This document shows, in pieces, positions 25,493 through 34,208 of a stretch of 64,000 bases of DNA. Numbering within the stretch: position 1 is the stretch's first letter; each line of letters opens with the position of its first letter. Under the pieces are notes generated by a model, which saw only the letters and a program-made list of their open reading frames with translations, was not told the DNA's origin and did no database searches. A program made the position numbers and the translations under genes. The DNA is taken from NCBI GenBank assembly GCA_029260075.1, contig JAJDDY010000023.1, positions 274,083-338,082 of the forward strand. Reading direction: 5' to 3'. The DNA is from Phycisphaerae bacterium (GTDB lineage: Bacteria; Planctomycetota; Phycisphaerae; UBA1845).

Positions 25493-25643
25493 GTGTTCTG
25501 TCGCACTTCGAATGAAGGGCTTACCGAGCTGCGCCCGTGAGGAAGCGGACGTTCGCAAGCCATTCGCGACAGCTTCAAGACGCTCCCTCGCGGTCGCGGC
25601 TCGGTTCGGACGAACCCGTCACTTGAGTCGTGACAAAGGAGTA
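25491..25643. mobile_element. MITE-like palindromic element (copy C)
   Basis: Begins TAGTGTTCTGTCGCACTTCG and ends GAGTCGTGACAAAGGAGTA. Inner arms CGAGCTGCGCCCGTGAGGAA and CTCGCGGTCGCGGCTCGG pair imperfectly. It lies directly against copy B, sharing a TA, so one element inserted into the end of another. Confidence 0.78.
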
Positions 25644-25684
25644 ACGTCACGGCTCATTTCACGGGTCAAGATGTACACTGTATC

Positions 25685-25761
25685 GTGTGCCACTGCTCTC
25701 GAGCAGTGCTGATCGCGCCGGTCCACAAACCCCAGGGACGTGATCGAGAACAGTGGCACAC
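25685..25761. repeat. Long stem-loop with 18-base arms
   Basis: GTGTGCCACTGCTCTCGA at 25685-25702 and TCGAGAACAGTGGCACAC at 25744-25761 pair over 17 of 18 positions around a 41-base loop. It lies about 155 bases before the ferredoxin start. The rest of the 670-base gap between fur and the ferredoxin gene holds copies B and C and no gene that I can support. Confidence 0.7.
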
Positions 25762-25915
25762 CCGCAGCATCTCGTGTAAGAATGCACCAGCGTGCGGCGC
25801 GCGCGTGGGTGTGAATTTGAAGTCACTTGGCGGTGTCAGACTTAATAGGTGTACCGGATTGTTCAGGTGAGCAGAGTGATCCACCAGCCCGCGACACGCG
25901 ACCGAGGCCCGATTG

Positions 25916-26491
25916 ATGAGTAGTCCGAACCGGCCACGACGACGCGCGTTCTTCCGCGAAGCCCTTGCCCGAGCGATCGAACCGGTCGCCAACTTGCTTG
26001 ACGGAGACGCGAAAAATCGACGCCCGCCCACCCGACTTCGTCCGCCCGGCGCGGTGGACGAAGAGGCGTTTCTTTCAGCATGCAAACGCTGCGGCGCGTG
26101 CGTGGAAATCTGCCCGGCCAACGCGATTTTTTCATTGGACACAGACGCAGGACGTGCAGCCGGTACGCCGGTCATCGATCCCGATCGCGCCGCGTGCGTC
26201 GTGTGCGACGGGCTCTTGTGTACCACCGTCTGCCCGAGCGGCGCACTGCAGCCGATAGCCGATGCGATGGCGATTCGCATGGGATTGGCTGAAGTCTATG
26301 CATCGGCGTGTGTTCGCACACAAGGAGAAATCTGCACGCGCTGCGTCGACTCTTGTCCGCTCGGTGCCAACGCCATCCTCTTCACCGGCGCCGGACCGCC
26401 GACCGTGTTTTCCGGTGGGTGCGTCGGGTGCGGTGTCTGTCAATACTATTGCCCCACGCAGCCCAAGGCGATCGTCGTCAAACCCACTTGA
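25916..26491 (+). CDS. Four-cluster ferredoxin-type protein (NapG/MauM-like)
   Basis: 191 residues. Four cysteine motifs typical of [4Fe-4S] sites: CKRCGACVEICP, CVVCDGLLCTTVCP, CTRCVDSCP and CVGCGVCQYYCP. This layout and size match ferredoxin-type NapG/MauM/NapF accessory proteins that carry electrons between quinol and periplasmic reductases or mature them. No Tat RR-x-FLK signal is clear: the N-terminus has RPRRRAFFREAL, which is basic but not hydrophobic. GAGG sits eight bases before the ATG. No nap or other respiratory gene is adjacent, so the partner is unknown. Confidence 0.8.
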   Translation: MSSPNRPRRRAFFREALARAIEPVANLLDGDAKNRRPPTRLRPPGAVDEEAFLSACKRCGACVEICPANAIFSLDTDAGRAAGTPVIDPDRAACVVCDGLLCTTVCPSGALQPIADAMAIRMGLAEVYASACVRTQGEICTRCVDSCPLGANAILFTGAGPPTVFSGGCVGCGVCQYYCPTQPKAIVVKPT

Positions 26492-26556
26492 CCGCGCGAA
26501 AATGCATAACTGCGTGGCACTTCAAATCGACCCGAATGCGGCGTACGATTGACAGC

Positions 26557-28017
26557 ATGATTCTTCGACAAAAAATCTGGCTCGCCGTCGTCTTCACGAC
26601 CAACGCCGTGTTGTGGCTTGTTCCAAGCGACGTGGTGGAGCAGATCGCACGCGATCGCCCAACCATGCTTGGCAGGTACTCGCGCACACATTTCGCATGG
26701 ATCGTGGTGGCGGCTGTGTTGTCCGTGATTAGCGTCTATGTCGATCAAGCCACGGGCGCGCGGTACAAGCGTCGCTGTTTCATCGTATTGGCCATGACGC
26801 TCTTGTTGCTTCCGGCGCTGGGCCTGGCCGATCTTGCGCTACGTTTCTCACGTTCCGTTGTCTATGTTCGCGATGATGGCGTATACCGAAGACCGGGTGG
26901 TGCGCAGTATCGAACGGAGTTCACCGACAAGCCGCGAGCGAGTCGAAGTTATCCCGGCGCTCCGAGCGGTTTCGGCAGCGTGTCGTGCGCGATTCACGTT
27001 GATGATCGCGGCTATCGAAACACGAAGGCGGTCGACAAATGCGATGTGCTCGTGCTCGGCGACTCCTTCGCAGAAGGGTCGAAGGTTTCTGACGAACACG
27101 TATGGGTACGCAGGCTAGCTGATCGTACTGGCGCGTCGATCTACAACCTGGGCATGTCGGGTTACGCCCCGATGCACTACTACCAATCTCTGGAACGCTT
27201 CGGGCTTGCGTTGAAACCGAAAGTCGTACTGTGCTTATTGTACGAGGGGAACGACTTCCGTTCTCGGCAGCGTAAGTCTGGGTGGTGGTCGAAGATGAAC
27301 GGGGGTATTAAGCGGTACATAAAAGAGTCGCCGGTCTTGGGCGCCTTCGGTACCCTCATGGTAACAACAGCCGGTCGGACAAACGTCCACGGTGAGGTCG
27401 CGGGCGTGGATGTTCTTGACTGGTTGCCAATGACCATTCCGGTCGGTTCGTCGGGGCATCACTACGCCTTCCCTCCGAAACAACTTCGTGACCTATACGA
27501 AACGGCGGACCACTTTGCCCAAGGTGAGCGGTGGGGCGTAGCGTCGGAGCATCTGGCTGCCATGCATCGCCTTTGTGACGGGATCGGTGCGCGCCTGGTC
27601 GTCGTTTATGCTCCGACCGCTGCACAAGTAACGCTACGCCTCGCGGGCGCCCGGCTCCCGGCGGACAAGGTGCGGGCCTTCACGAAAATCAGCTACAAGA
27701 AATCGCTGCCCGATCCACCGGAGTTCATGCGGTCTTTGCTGGATCGACTCGACGCCAGGGAGCGCGTCGTCGGAAGCTGGTGTCGGAAGACCGGGATAGA
27801 GTTTCTTAGCCTAACGCCCGCGATTGCGGACGCCACAGCCGGCGGCGTGCAGACGTACTACACCTATGATCAACACTGGACGCCCGATGGGCACGAAGTC
27901 GTCGCCGACCGACTTGCTACCTTTGTGCGCGAGAAACTGACTGATGCAGCAGCAAGCCCGGTCCTCGAGAACAATCGCGATTCGTCAGCGGCGGCGACGG
28001 ATTCACTGACGAACTGA
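26557..28017 (+). CDS. SGNH-hydrolase-like membrane protein (AlgX/AlgJ type)
   Basis: 486 residues from MILRQKIWLAVVF. The N-terminus has three hydrophobic helices (LAVVFTTNAVLWLV, HFAWIVVAAVLSVISVYV, CFIVLAMTLLLLPALGLADL), then a large extracytoplasmic domain. That domain shows VLVLGDSFAEG (the GDS block with the nucleophile Ser) and YYTYDQHWTPDGHEVVADRL (the D-x-H catalytic pair), as in AlgX/AlgJ-type SGNH enzymes that O-acetylate exopolysaccharide. Between them NLGMSGYAP and LYEGND resemble blocks II and III. The C-terminus is Ser/Asn/Thr-rich. No alginate or cellulose acetylation genes lie nearby. The open frame extends upstream but overlaps the ferredoxin gene. Confidence 0.78.
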   Translation: MILRQKIWLAVVFTTNAVLWLVPSDVVEQIARDRPTMLGRYSRTHFAWIVVAAVLSVISVYVDQATGARYKRRCFIVLAMTLLLLPALGLADLALRFSRSVVYVRDDGVYRRPGGAQYRTEFTDKPRASRSYPGAPSGFGSVSCAIHVDDRGYRNTKAVDKCDVLVLGDSFAEGSKVSDEHVWVRRLADRTGASIYNLGMSGYAPMHYYQSLERFGLALKPKVVLCLLYEGNDFRSRQRKSGWWSKMNGGIKRYIKESPVLGAFGTLMVTTAGRTNVHGEVAGVDVLDWLPMTIPVGSSGHHYAFPPKQLRDLYETADHFAQGERWGVASEHLAAMHRLCDGIGARLVVVYAPTAAQVTLRLAGARLPADKVRAFTKISYKKSLPDPPEFMRSLLDRLDARERVVGSWCRKTGIEFLSLTPAIADATAGGVQTYYTYDQHWTPDGHEVVADRLATFVREKLTDAAASPVLENNRDSSAAATDSLTN

Positions 28018-28554
28018 TCGGTAGTCCACGCAACCCTTGCCCGGCGGCCGGTCTCGCCGCTTGCGACGTGAAGTCAACCCATTCCGGCCATTCCCATCAA
28101 AGAATTCGCCCACTACGCGAGACAGATTCCCGCGCCGGTGTCGTATTCACTTGTGAGTTCTTGCGGGGCGGCGGCCCACGAAGCACAAAATCCTTTATTG
28201 ATCAAAAAAATTGTGAATAGTGCTCTGGGCCGCTTTCCCTTCAGGAATGATGCCGCGTCGGCGCGAGGCCGTCCGTCGTCAAAGACTCCTTCCGCGAGCC
28301 ATGGGTTTCCCGATATCGGCCACTACGAAGAGACGTCCAGCTCACTCCGATTCCACACATGAGGTCGCGTACGATCCGCGCCCCGGTGCGTTCAGCCGTG
28401 GATTTCCTGTATCCGGACCCGGCCGGTCTGAGGTCGGAAGGCGGTCGACACGTCCGGGTTCCTCGACGAATCCTTCCGCTCCGAGCGATTGTGAAGCGCA
28501 CCCGTGAACGATATAGTGTCGGGTGGCGTACAAACGTGTACGGAGATTTTGCCA
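28018..28554. other. Intergenic region without a supported gene
   Basis: About 540 bases. An AT-rich patch at 28190-28222 (TTTATTGATCAAAAAAATTG) is the most promoter-like part. Small overlapping open frames exist on both strands but none has a recognisable domain or consistent start signal. Confidence 0.5.
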
Positions 28555-29187
28555 ATGCGACGACCGACTGACGCGACGGAGGAGCCCGACGGGGCGGTCG
28601 GCGGATATGCAGACGAAGAACCTGACGGGAGCAGACGACGGATGAATCCACGACTACTAATCCTGTGTGCATGTTTGGGCGGCATGGCCATTTGGGCTGC
28701 GATACCGCGGACGCCCCCCATGGACCAACTCGGCGTGATCGAGGCTCAGCCGCAGGATGTCATTGACGGCAAGAAGATGCTCTATCAGTGGGATTTGCCC
28801 GGCGAAGACCCTCCAGACGAGCTGGAATTCGATTTGAATGTTTGGGTGGATGACGCCGACGACAAAAACCGGTTGTACTTCTCCATCTCGGAGGTCCACG
28901 GCTACTACGTCGAGTCGCTCAATCTCGATTTCTACTATAAGTCGACAGCTGATACGACGTACGAGGATTCAAAGCTCAGACTCCCTGTGTACATCAACAA
29001 CTACATCAAGGCCGGCGAAACGTTCACCGACTTCGTGGAAGTCGTTGACGCGGAAATCGATTCGGTCACGGACGACATCGGTTCGACGGAGAACTGGGGG
29101 GTGGAAGTTACCGGGTACGGCCGCGCCAGGGAGAAGAACCCCGAAATACTGCATGCGGTTGTTCGAGCGTCCACGGATGCCGATTGA
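28555..29187 (+). CDS. Membrane-anchored or secreted protein of unknown function
   Basis: 210 residues from ATG 28555, chosen for GGAGA eight bases upstream. The N-terminal 30 residues are acidic and polar (TDATEEPDGAVGGY), then RRRMNPRLLILCACLGGMAI has a short hydrophobic helix suited to anchoring. The remainder is acidic (DLPGEDPPDELEFDLNVWVD, DDADDKNRLYFSISEVHGYY) and predicted to be beta-rich, without any motif I recognise. It may be a planctomycete-specific exported protein. Confidence 0.6.
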   Translation: MRRPTDATEEPDGAVGGYADEEPDGSRRRMNPRLLILCACLGGMAIWAAIPRTPPMDQLGVIEAQPQDVIDGKKMLYQWDLPGEDPPDELEFDLNVWVDDADDKNRLYFSISEVHGYYVESLNLDFYYKSTADTTYEDSKLRLPVYINNYIKAGETFTDFVEVVDAEIDSVTDDIGSTENWGVEVTGYGRAREKNPEILHAVVRASTDAD

Positions 29188-29214
29188 ACAGAGCGCGTCT
29201 TGGAAGCCTCTTTC

Positions 29215-29286
29215 GGAGCCGCGCCCGTGAGGAAGCGGTCCGGCTTCGAGTGCGAAGCCGCTCAGTTACGGCGGCGGCTCGGTTCG
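29215..29286. mobile_element. MITE-like element remnant (copy D)
   Basis: Only the inner palindrome remains: GGAGCCGCGCCCGTGAGGAA and CGGCGGCTCGGTTCG. The terminal TAGTGC ends are not seen. It lies between the previous gene and the convergent kinase gene. Confidence 0.55.
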
Positions 29287-29338
29287 TTCCTTCGCTTTTT
29301 GTGCGCCCTCCAACCTACGGGGGTCCCTCAACAGGCTG

Positions 29339-30586
29339 CTAACCGCCGACGGCTTGAAGGATGTTAATCAGCATAGATAGCACAAGTAGCACGCCGATCC
29401 CGATCAACCATTGAACCGAAACCCGCGGCGAGTGCCCGGCCACAGCTTCAGCCTCTTCCGAGGTGCGCTTGGACCCCACAGCAAGGGTCTGCAACAGGTC
29501 GTGGTCGTATTTTTGCCGGGCAAGGAACGGCGCCTCGCCTTTGGCGACCGCTTCCAAATCGGCGATGCACTCGGTCAGAGTTGCGTACCGGTCGTCGGCG
29601 GACTTGGCCATCATCACTTCAATGATCTCGCCGGTGCCGGACGACAGTGAGCGGTTAAGATGGTCCGGTGGGACGAGTGGATCCTTGAGGTGTTTGTGCA
29701 TAACCGCTGACGGGCTCGTGCCATCAAACGGTACTCGTCCCGTGACCATGTGGTAGAAAGTCGCCCCCAAGCCGTAGATGTCTGCCCTGGCGTCGATCGT
29801 CAGCTCACCGCGTATTTGCTCCGGACTGATGTAGTACGGCGTGCCATAGGCTCGACCTTCCTCCGCCTGTGCGGCCGCAAAATCGCCCATTTCTCGCGCC
29901 AACCCCATATCCGCCAGCTTGATGATGCCCTCGTTGCTCAACATGAGGTTCTTGGGCTTTACGTCGCGGTGAATCAATCCCTGACTGTGGGCGTGTTCGA
30001 GCGCTTTGGCTGATTGCAGAATCAGAGAAATCGCACGGGCTTCTTCGAGTGGGCGCCCATCTGTCAACAGTTCGTAGATCGTCTGGCCGTCGATGAACTC
30101 CATGACGAAGTAGTGGTAGCCGCCGGCTTCACCCACATCGTAAGCTTGGACGATATGCGGGTGGTTCAGTTTCGCCGCCGCCCGCCCCTCAAAGTAGAAA
30201 CGTTCGACGAACTCCGGGTTGTCGCTGAGACGCTTGGGCAGAACCTTGATTGCGACCATGCGGTCGAGGCTGAGCTGCTTGGCCTTGAATACTACGGCCA
30301 TCGCGCCCTGACCGAGTTTGCACAGAACCTGATAGCCCGGAATTTGCTGGGCAGGGCGGTACATCGAGTCTTCGTCGATGGTCTTGCCCAACCGGTTGAG
30401 TTGCGTATGGGTGATGTAGCCGCGTTCGAGCAGCAGCCCGGTCAGCGACTGATTGTTGCCCTCTTTCTGGTTGATGGCCTTGAGCTCAGAGCGCACTAAC
30501 TCCACCTCGTTCGCAGAGCAGAGCTTGCGTTCGACCACCAGACGTGCGAGTTGAGACTCATCGGCTATGGACATGCAGCTATCCAT
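29339..30586 (-). CDS. Membrane-anchored Ser/Thr protein kinase (PknB-like)
   Basis: 415 residues. An N-terminal 70-residue region (LVVERKLCSANEVELV, LLLERGYITHTQLNRL) resembles a helical adapter domain often found before planctomycete kinases. The kinase domain follows: glycine loop LGQGAMAVVFKA, Lys114 in VAIK, Glu133, HRDVKPKN with Asp208, and DMG (Asp226) in place of DFG, then GTPYYISPEQ and DIYGLGATFYHMVTGRVPF. All catalytic residues are present, so it should be active. One helix near residues 392-411 (LIGIGVLLVLSMLINILQAV) ends the protein with only a few residues outside. Substrate unknown. Separate from the mnmE-like gene by about 180 bases, on the same strand. Confidence 0.93.
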   Translation of the reverse strand: MDSCMSIADESQLARLVVERKLCSANEVELVRSELKAINQKEGNNQSLTGLLLERGYITHTQLNRLGKTIDEDSMYRPAQQIPGYQVLCKLGQGAMAVVFKAKQLSLDRMVAIKVLPKRLSDNPEFVERFYFEGRAAAKLNHPHIVQAYDVGEAGGYHYFVMEFIDGQTIYELLTDGRPLEEARAISLILQSAKALEHAHSQGLIHRDVKPKNLMLSNEGIIKLADMGLAREMGDFAAAQAEEGRAYGTPYYISPEQIRGELTIDARADIYGLGATFYHMVTGRVPFDGTSPSAVMHKHLKDPLVPPDHLNRSLSSGTGEIIEVMMAKSADDRYATLTECIADLEAVAKGEAPFLARQKYDHDLLQTLAVGSKRTSEEAEAVAGHSPRVSVQWLIGIGVLLVLSMLINILQAVGG

Positions 30587-30768
30587 GGCGTGCCACCTTG
30601 GTTTCGTATTCGAAGTGCTGAACGGCCAAGCCGTTATCGTGCAATTCTAACTCTACGCACGCCATACGCTGGTTTCCACCGAAAAATCTTTCGCAGTGTC
30701 GGAGACGGGGCGCCGCGTACGGTGTATCACCGCTCGGCCCCCTTGGCAATATTATATCGGACATTCCA

Positions 30769-32046
30769 TTATAGGGCCGTACCTTCGTTTGTCGTCGCGG
30801 TTGTGGCTGTGCCGATCAACTTGCTCCGGATAGCCGAAGCGACACCGTCGTGCGCCACCGACGAGTCCAGGATCGACCGCACCAAGCACACCTGTCGCTC
30901 GGTGAACAAACTGGGCGCCTCGTCGATATCACCGCCGACACCCAAGCTGCGAGTGAGCGCTCCTCGGAGTCCTTCGATACCGTCGCCGGTCATCGCCGAG
31001 ACACGAAGCTCCGGCCGCAATTCGCACGAATCTTCGACGGAAACGTCGTGACCCCGCCTACTCCGTCGCGGAAGATCGGCCTTGGTCGAGACGATGATGC
31101 ATCGCCTCAAGCGCTCGACCTCGTCGACCAGGCGACGACCTTCGTTCGTCAAAATGCATGAACTGTCGATGGCAAAAAGAAAAAGATCGGCCGCCTGTAC
31201 GGTCGTCCATCCAGAGTGGATCGCGCGGCGTTCCAAGTCGCCGGCTTGCTCGTGATGACCGGCCGTATCGACGAGCGTCACCGGGATTCCGCTCAAATCG
31301 ATGGATTGGTCCACCCAATCTCGCGTCGTCCCGGCGCGGTCGGTGACGACGGCTGCCGTTCTCCCAACCAGCCGGTTGAAGAGCGTCGACTTGCCCGAAT
31401 TCGGCAGCCCAACGATGGCCACGCGAGCGCCCTTGAGGAGAACGGTTGCTCTCGCTGCGCGATCCATCATGGCGTGCAATGCGTCGATGCCCGATTTGCT
31501 TCCTGTCTCGATCTCACCAGCCGTGCTCATCAAGGCGTTTGCAAGGTGCATCCGCTGCCAGGACAGGAACCGCACGGCCCGCGCCGTCGACGCCTGTACG
31601 AGCGCCGTAAGCGCTTCTTCTTCGATCAGATTGCTCGCGCGCCAGATATGACCGGTCTGCGCCCACGAATCAGCGAGAGGCGCCCCGCGATCGGCAAGCG
31701 ACTGCAAGATGCGTTCGAGAACGCGCACGCCGCCGTGGGCACAGATTTCGACCTCCGGCGACGGCGCGTCAGCCAGGGGCGTAATCAGAACGTCGTCGAT
31801 GGTCTCGTCGTTGTCGACGAGCGTTCCGTATCGAAGTCGACCCGGTTCGCGCGCGACGATCGCTTCCCCACGGGCGCGGCTCGGTTCATCGAGAACCTTC
31901 TTATGCGTATCCGCGCATCTGTTCTTGGATAACGCTGGATGAAACAGTTGTTCAACAATCCCGATGGCATCCGGACCACATACTCTGATCACCCCGACGG
32001 CGCCCGCTCCGGATGGTGTCAGTAGAACGGTCCGAGTGGTCGACAT
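30769..32046 (-). CDS. mnmE: Divergent MnmE/TrmE-like GTPase
   Basis: 425 residues from MSTTRTVLLTPSGAGAVGVI. N-terminal domain is MnmE-like (GVIRVCGP, EVEICAHGGVRVLERIL), and the G domain has GLPNSGKST (G1), RAGTTRD (G2), DTAGH (G3) and STKAD (G4). The classic MnmE signature GEFTxRAFLNGK is not recognisable (the corresponding place reads WAQTGHIWRASNLIEEEAL). The protein ends SKLIGTATTATTNEGTAL and lacks the C-terminal C-(I/L)-G-K motif needed for tRNA U34 modification with MnmG. It may have another role or a relaxed one. It follows coaX by five bases in the rpmA-obg-coaX group. A truncated or frame-shifted C-terminus is possible but no downstream CIGK was seen in the gap. Confidence 0.8.
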   Translation of the reverse strand: MSTTRTVLLTPSGAGAVGVIRVCGPDAIGIVEQLFHPALSKNRCADTHKKVLDEPSRARGEAIVAREPGRLRYGTLVDNDETIDDVLITPLADAPSPEVEICAHGGVRVLERILQSLADRGAPLADSWAQTGHIWRASNLIEEEALTALVQASTARAVRFLSWQRMHLANALMSTAGEIETGSKSGIDALHAMMDRAARATVLLKGARVAIVGLPNSGKSTLFNRLVGRTAAVVTDRAGTTRDWVDQSIDLSGIPVTLVDTAGHHEQAGDLERRAIHSGWTTVQAADLFLFAIDSSCILTNEGRRLVDEVERLRRCIIVSTKADLPRRSRRGHDVSVEDSCELRPELRVSAMTGDGIEGLRGALTRSLGVGGDIDEAPSLFTERQVCLVRSILDSSVAHDGVASAIRSKLIGTATTATTNEGTAL

Positions 32047-32051
32047 CTGCT

Positions 32052-32852
32052 TCAAAAGCCCGGATTGGCCATGTGTTTGCGGTAGGCGATGGCGATCCCA
32101 CGCAAAGTGAGGTTGGGGACGAACGTGTCGACGAAATCGCAATGTGGCGCCAAGAGTTCTACGTCGCCTCCGGTGGCGACGACCTGAGGCCACGCGCCCA
32201 GTTCGCCCGCATAGGCTTCGACGAGCGCACGAACCGCACCAATCACCCCGCGACACACGCCGGTTTGCATGGCTTCAATCGTATTGCCACCGACCGGCGC
32301 GTCCGGGACGGTCGGTTCAACCTGTGGCAACTGTGCAGTGAATTCGTGCAAGGCACGTAGCTGCATACGCAAACCGGGCAAGATGGCGCCGCCGCGTAAC
32401 GTGCCCGATTCATCAATCAGATCGACAGTAACGGCCGACCCCAAATCTATGACAATGCACGACGACTCAATCTGATCGTAGACCGCAACCGCTGCGCAGA
32501 CGCGGTCTGTGCCCATGGCCGCGCTGTCCGCGACTGCCACGTCCATCGGCAGCGCGATATGGTCGCCGACGACGAGCGGTTCCAATCGGTGCAGGTTCAT
32601 GAGGTATCTTCGCACTCGCGCGAGCGCCTCGGGAACAACGGACGCCAGAACACACGCCGCTGGCGCATCGGTTGCCATGGCCTCGACATGGGCCTCGTGG
32701 GCCTGAGTGAACGCCGCCTCGTCGTCGACCGAAACATGGACAGGAGGCCCGAGCGCGCCATCGGTGACCGTGGCTAGTGAAACGGTGGAGTTGCCGATAT
32801 CGATCACGAGGATCGGCGCGGCCGCGTCATATTCGGGTACTTGATAAATCAT
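32052..32852 (-). CDS. coaX: Type III pantothenate kinase
   Basis: 266 residues from MIYQVPEYDAAAPILVIDIG. Phosphorylates pantothenate in the first step of coenzyme A synthesis; the type III enzymes are not inhibited by CoA and need a monovalent cation. Motifs: VIDIGNSTVSLA (phosphate loop), GTDRVCAAVA, VIDLGSAVTVDL (usually DxGTAxTxD; Ser replaces Thr here) and GGAILPGLRMQLRAL. The catalytic Asp residues of DIGN and GTDR are present. The start overlaps the obg stop by four bases (ATGA), supporting cotranscription. The upstream extension of the open frame has no homology. Confidence 0.93.
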   Translation of the reverse strand: MIYQVPEYDAAAPILVIDIGNSTVSLATVTDGALGPPVHVSVDDEAAFTQAHEAHVEAMATDAPAACVLASVVPEALARVRRYLMNLHRLEPLVVGDHIALPMDVAVADSAAMGTDRVCAAVAVYDQIESSCIVIDLGSAVTVDLIDESGTLRGGAILPGLRMQLRALHEFTAQLPQVEPTVPDAPVGGNTIEAMQTGVCRGVIGAVRALVEAYAGELGAWPQVVATGGDVELLAPHCDFVDTFVPNLTLRGIAIAYRKHMANPGF

Positions 32853-33904
32853 GACGGATTCCGGTGGGGTGGGATCGGTTGAGGATCGTCGTCGGTAACC
32901 GCCTCCGGCTCGCTGTACGCTTGCACGGCGTTCCAAAGGAGTTCGGTGAGCGTGGCCAATCCTTTTCCACTGACCGCGCTGATGGGAACGACGGGTTTGC
33001 CGATGGCTTTAGAAAACTCCGCGACGACATCGTCGTCTCCGGTCACGTCGATCTTGCTGCCCGCGATGATTTCCGTCTTGGATTCCAATCCCTCGCCGAA
33101 CTCATCAAGCTCGCGCCGAATGGTTTCGTAGGCGGCGACGGGCGCGTTGTCGGTGAGCCCCGGGCTTACATCCACGACGTGAAGAATGACCCGCGTGCGT
33201 TGAATATGTTTCAAGAATGCGTCACCGAGACCCGCCCCTGTGTGCGCGCCCTCAATCAACCCGGGCAGGTCGGCCATGATGATTCGCCGAAAGTCGGAAA
33301 GCTCAACGATGCCAAGCTGGGGCTCCAGCGTAGTGAACGGATAGTCGGCGATCTTTGGACGAGCCTTGGAGAGACGGGAAAGTAGGGTGCTCTTCCCTGC
33401 GTTGGGTAGTCCGACGATGCCCACGTGTGCGATCAACCGGAGTTCAAGTCGTAGCCAACGTTCTTCGCCGGGTACACCAGATTCAAATTCACGCGGCGTC
33501 TGATGGGTCGCTCTCGCGAACCGAGCGTTGCCGCGTCCACCCTTGCCGCCGCTGGCGATCGGCACTTGCTCCATCGGCGTCGAAAGGTCTTTGATCAGCA
33601 CGCCGGTGTCGCGGTCGGTAATCATCGTGCCGGCGGGAAGCGGAAGTATGAGATCCTCACCGTTTCGACCGGCCATGTTCTTACCCATCCCTTGTCGCCC
33701 GTTCTCGGCTTTCCAGTGATGGCGACCGGAAAAATCGAGCAGCGTCTCAACGCCGGGCGTGGCGACGGCCAGCACGCTTCCGCCGTCACCACCGTCGCCG
33801 CCGTCAGGTCCGCCTTTGGGAATGTACTTCTCGCGGCGAAAACTCACGCACCCGTCACCGCCTTTACCGCCGCGAACGTATACTTCAGCTTGATCGATAA
33901 GCAC
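32849..33904 (-). CDS. obg: GTPase Obg (ribosome assembly / stress)
   Basis: 351 residues. The Gly-rich Obg fold: FVRGGKGGDGCVSFRREK-like start (YVRGGKGGDGCVSF), GGPDGGDGGDGGSV and PIASGGKGGRGNARFA. The G domain has GLPNAGKSTLL (G1), DLPGLIEGAH, AGSKID (G4) and ISAVSGKG (G5). Obg binds the large ribosomal subunit and takes part in its maturation and in nucleotide-alarmone stress responses. The C-terminal OCT domain is short or absent, ending IPPHRNPS. Lies downstream of rpmA, the usual neighbour, with a MITE-like element between. Confidence 0.95.
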   Translation of the reverse strand: MLIDQAEVYVRGGKGGDGCVSFRREKYIPKGGPDGGDGGDGGSVLAVATPGVETLLDFSGRHHWKAENGRQGMGKNMAGRNGEDLILPLPAGTMITDRDTGVLIKDLSTPMEQVPIASGGKGGRGNARFARATHQTPREFESGVPGEERWLRLELRLIAHVGIVGLPNAGKSTLLSRLSKARPKIADYPFTTLEPQLGIVELSDFRRIIMADLPGLIEGAHTGAGLGDAFLKHIQRTRVILHVVDVSPGLTDNAPVAAYETIRRELDEFGEGLESKTEIIAGSKIDVTGDDDVVAEFSKAIGKPVVPISAVSGKGLATLTELLWNAVQAYSEPEAVTDDDPQPIPPHRNPS

Positions 33905-34071
33905 GACGATTCAACCAATGACGTGTGGCCGACGAATAAAAAACGAGGATGGCACTATGCCACCCTCGCGATATGATGCCAAGTCTTGCGCGGGCGCCAG
34001 CGACGCGTGACCGCTATTGCCAGCCGGATGGCCACCTCTTCCGAGGTGGGGGAGTCGAAGCCGGGGTCCAC

Positions 34072-34208
34072 TAGAGGTTCGCACCTATACCGAGCCTCGC
34101 CCGTAAAGTAGCGGGCGTTTGAAAACCGCTCGTGACAGCTCGAACACGCTCCCTTACGGTCGCGGATCGGATCGACAAGACCCGTCACTTGCGTCGTGAC
34201 AAACCGTT
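34072..34208. mobile_element. MITE-like palindromic element (copy E), at the rpmA stop
   Basis: Starts TAGAGGTTCGCACCTATACC and ends GTCGTGACAAACCGTTA. Inner arms ACCGAGCCTCGCCCGTAAAG and CCCTTACGGTCGCGGATCGG. Read from the right, its end is TAACGGTTTGTCACGACGCA, where the TAA is the rpmA stop. This is the third case of an element at a stop codon. Confidence 0.75.

Noticed and set aside
25342..25643. Possible CRISPR array from repeated GACCGTGAGG-type units
   Set aside because: The repeats are inverted arms of palindromic elements, not regularly spaced direct repeats with unique spacers; no cas gene is present.
28138..28362. Plus-strand frame of 74 codons in the gap after the SGNH gene
   Set aside because: No domain, no Shine-Dalgarno sequence and composition similar to non-coding neighbours.
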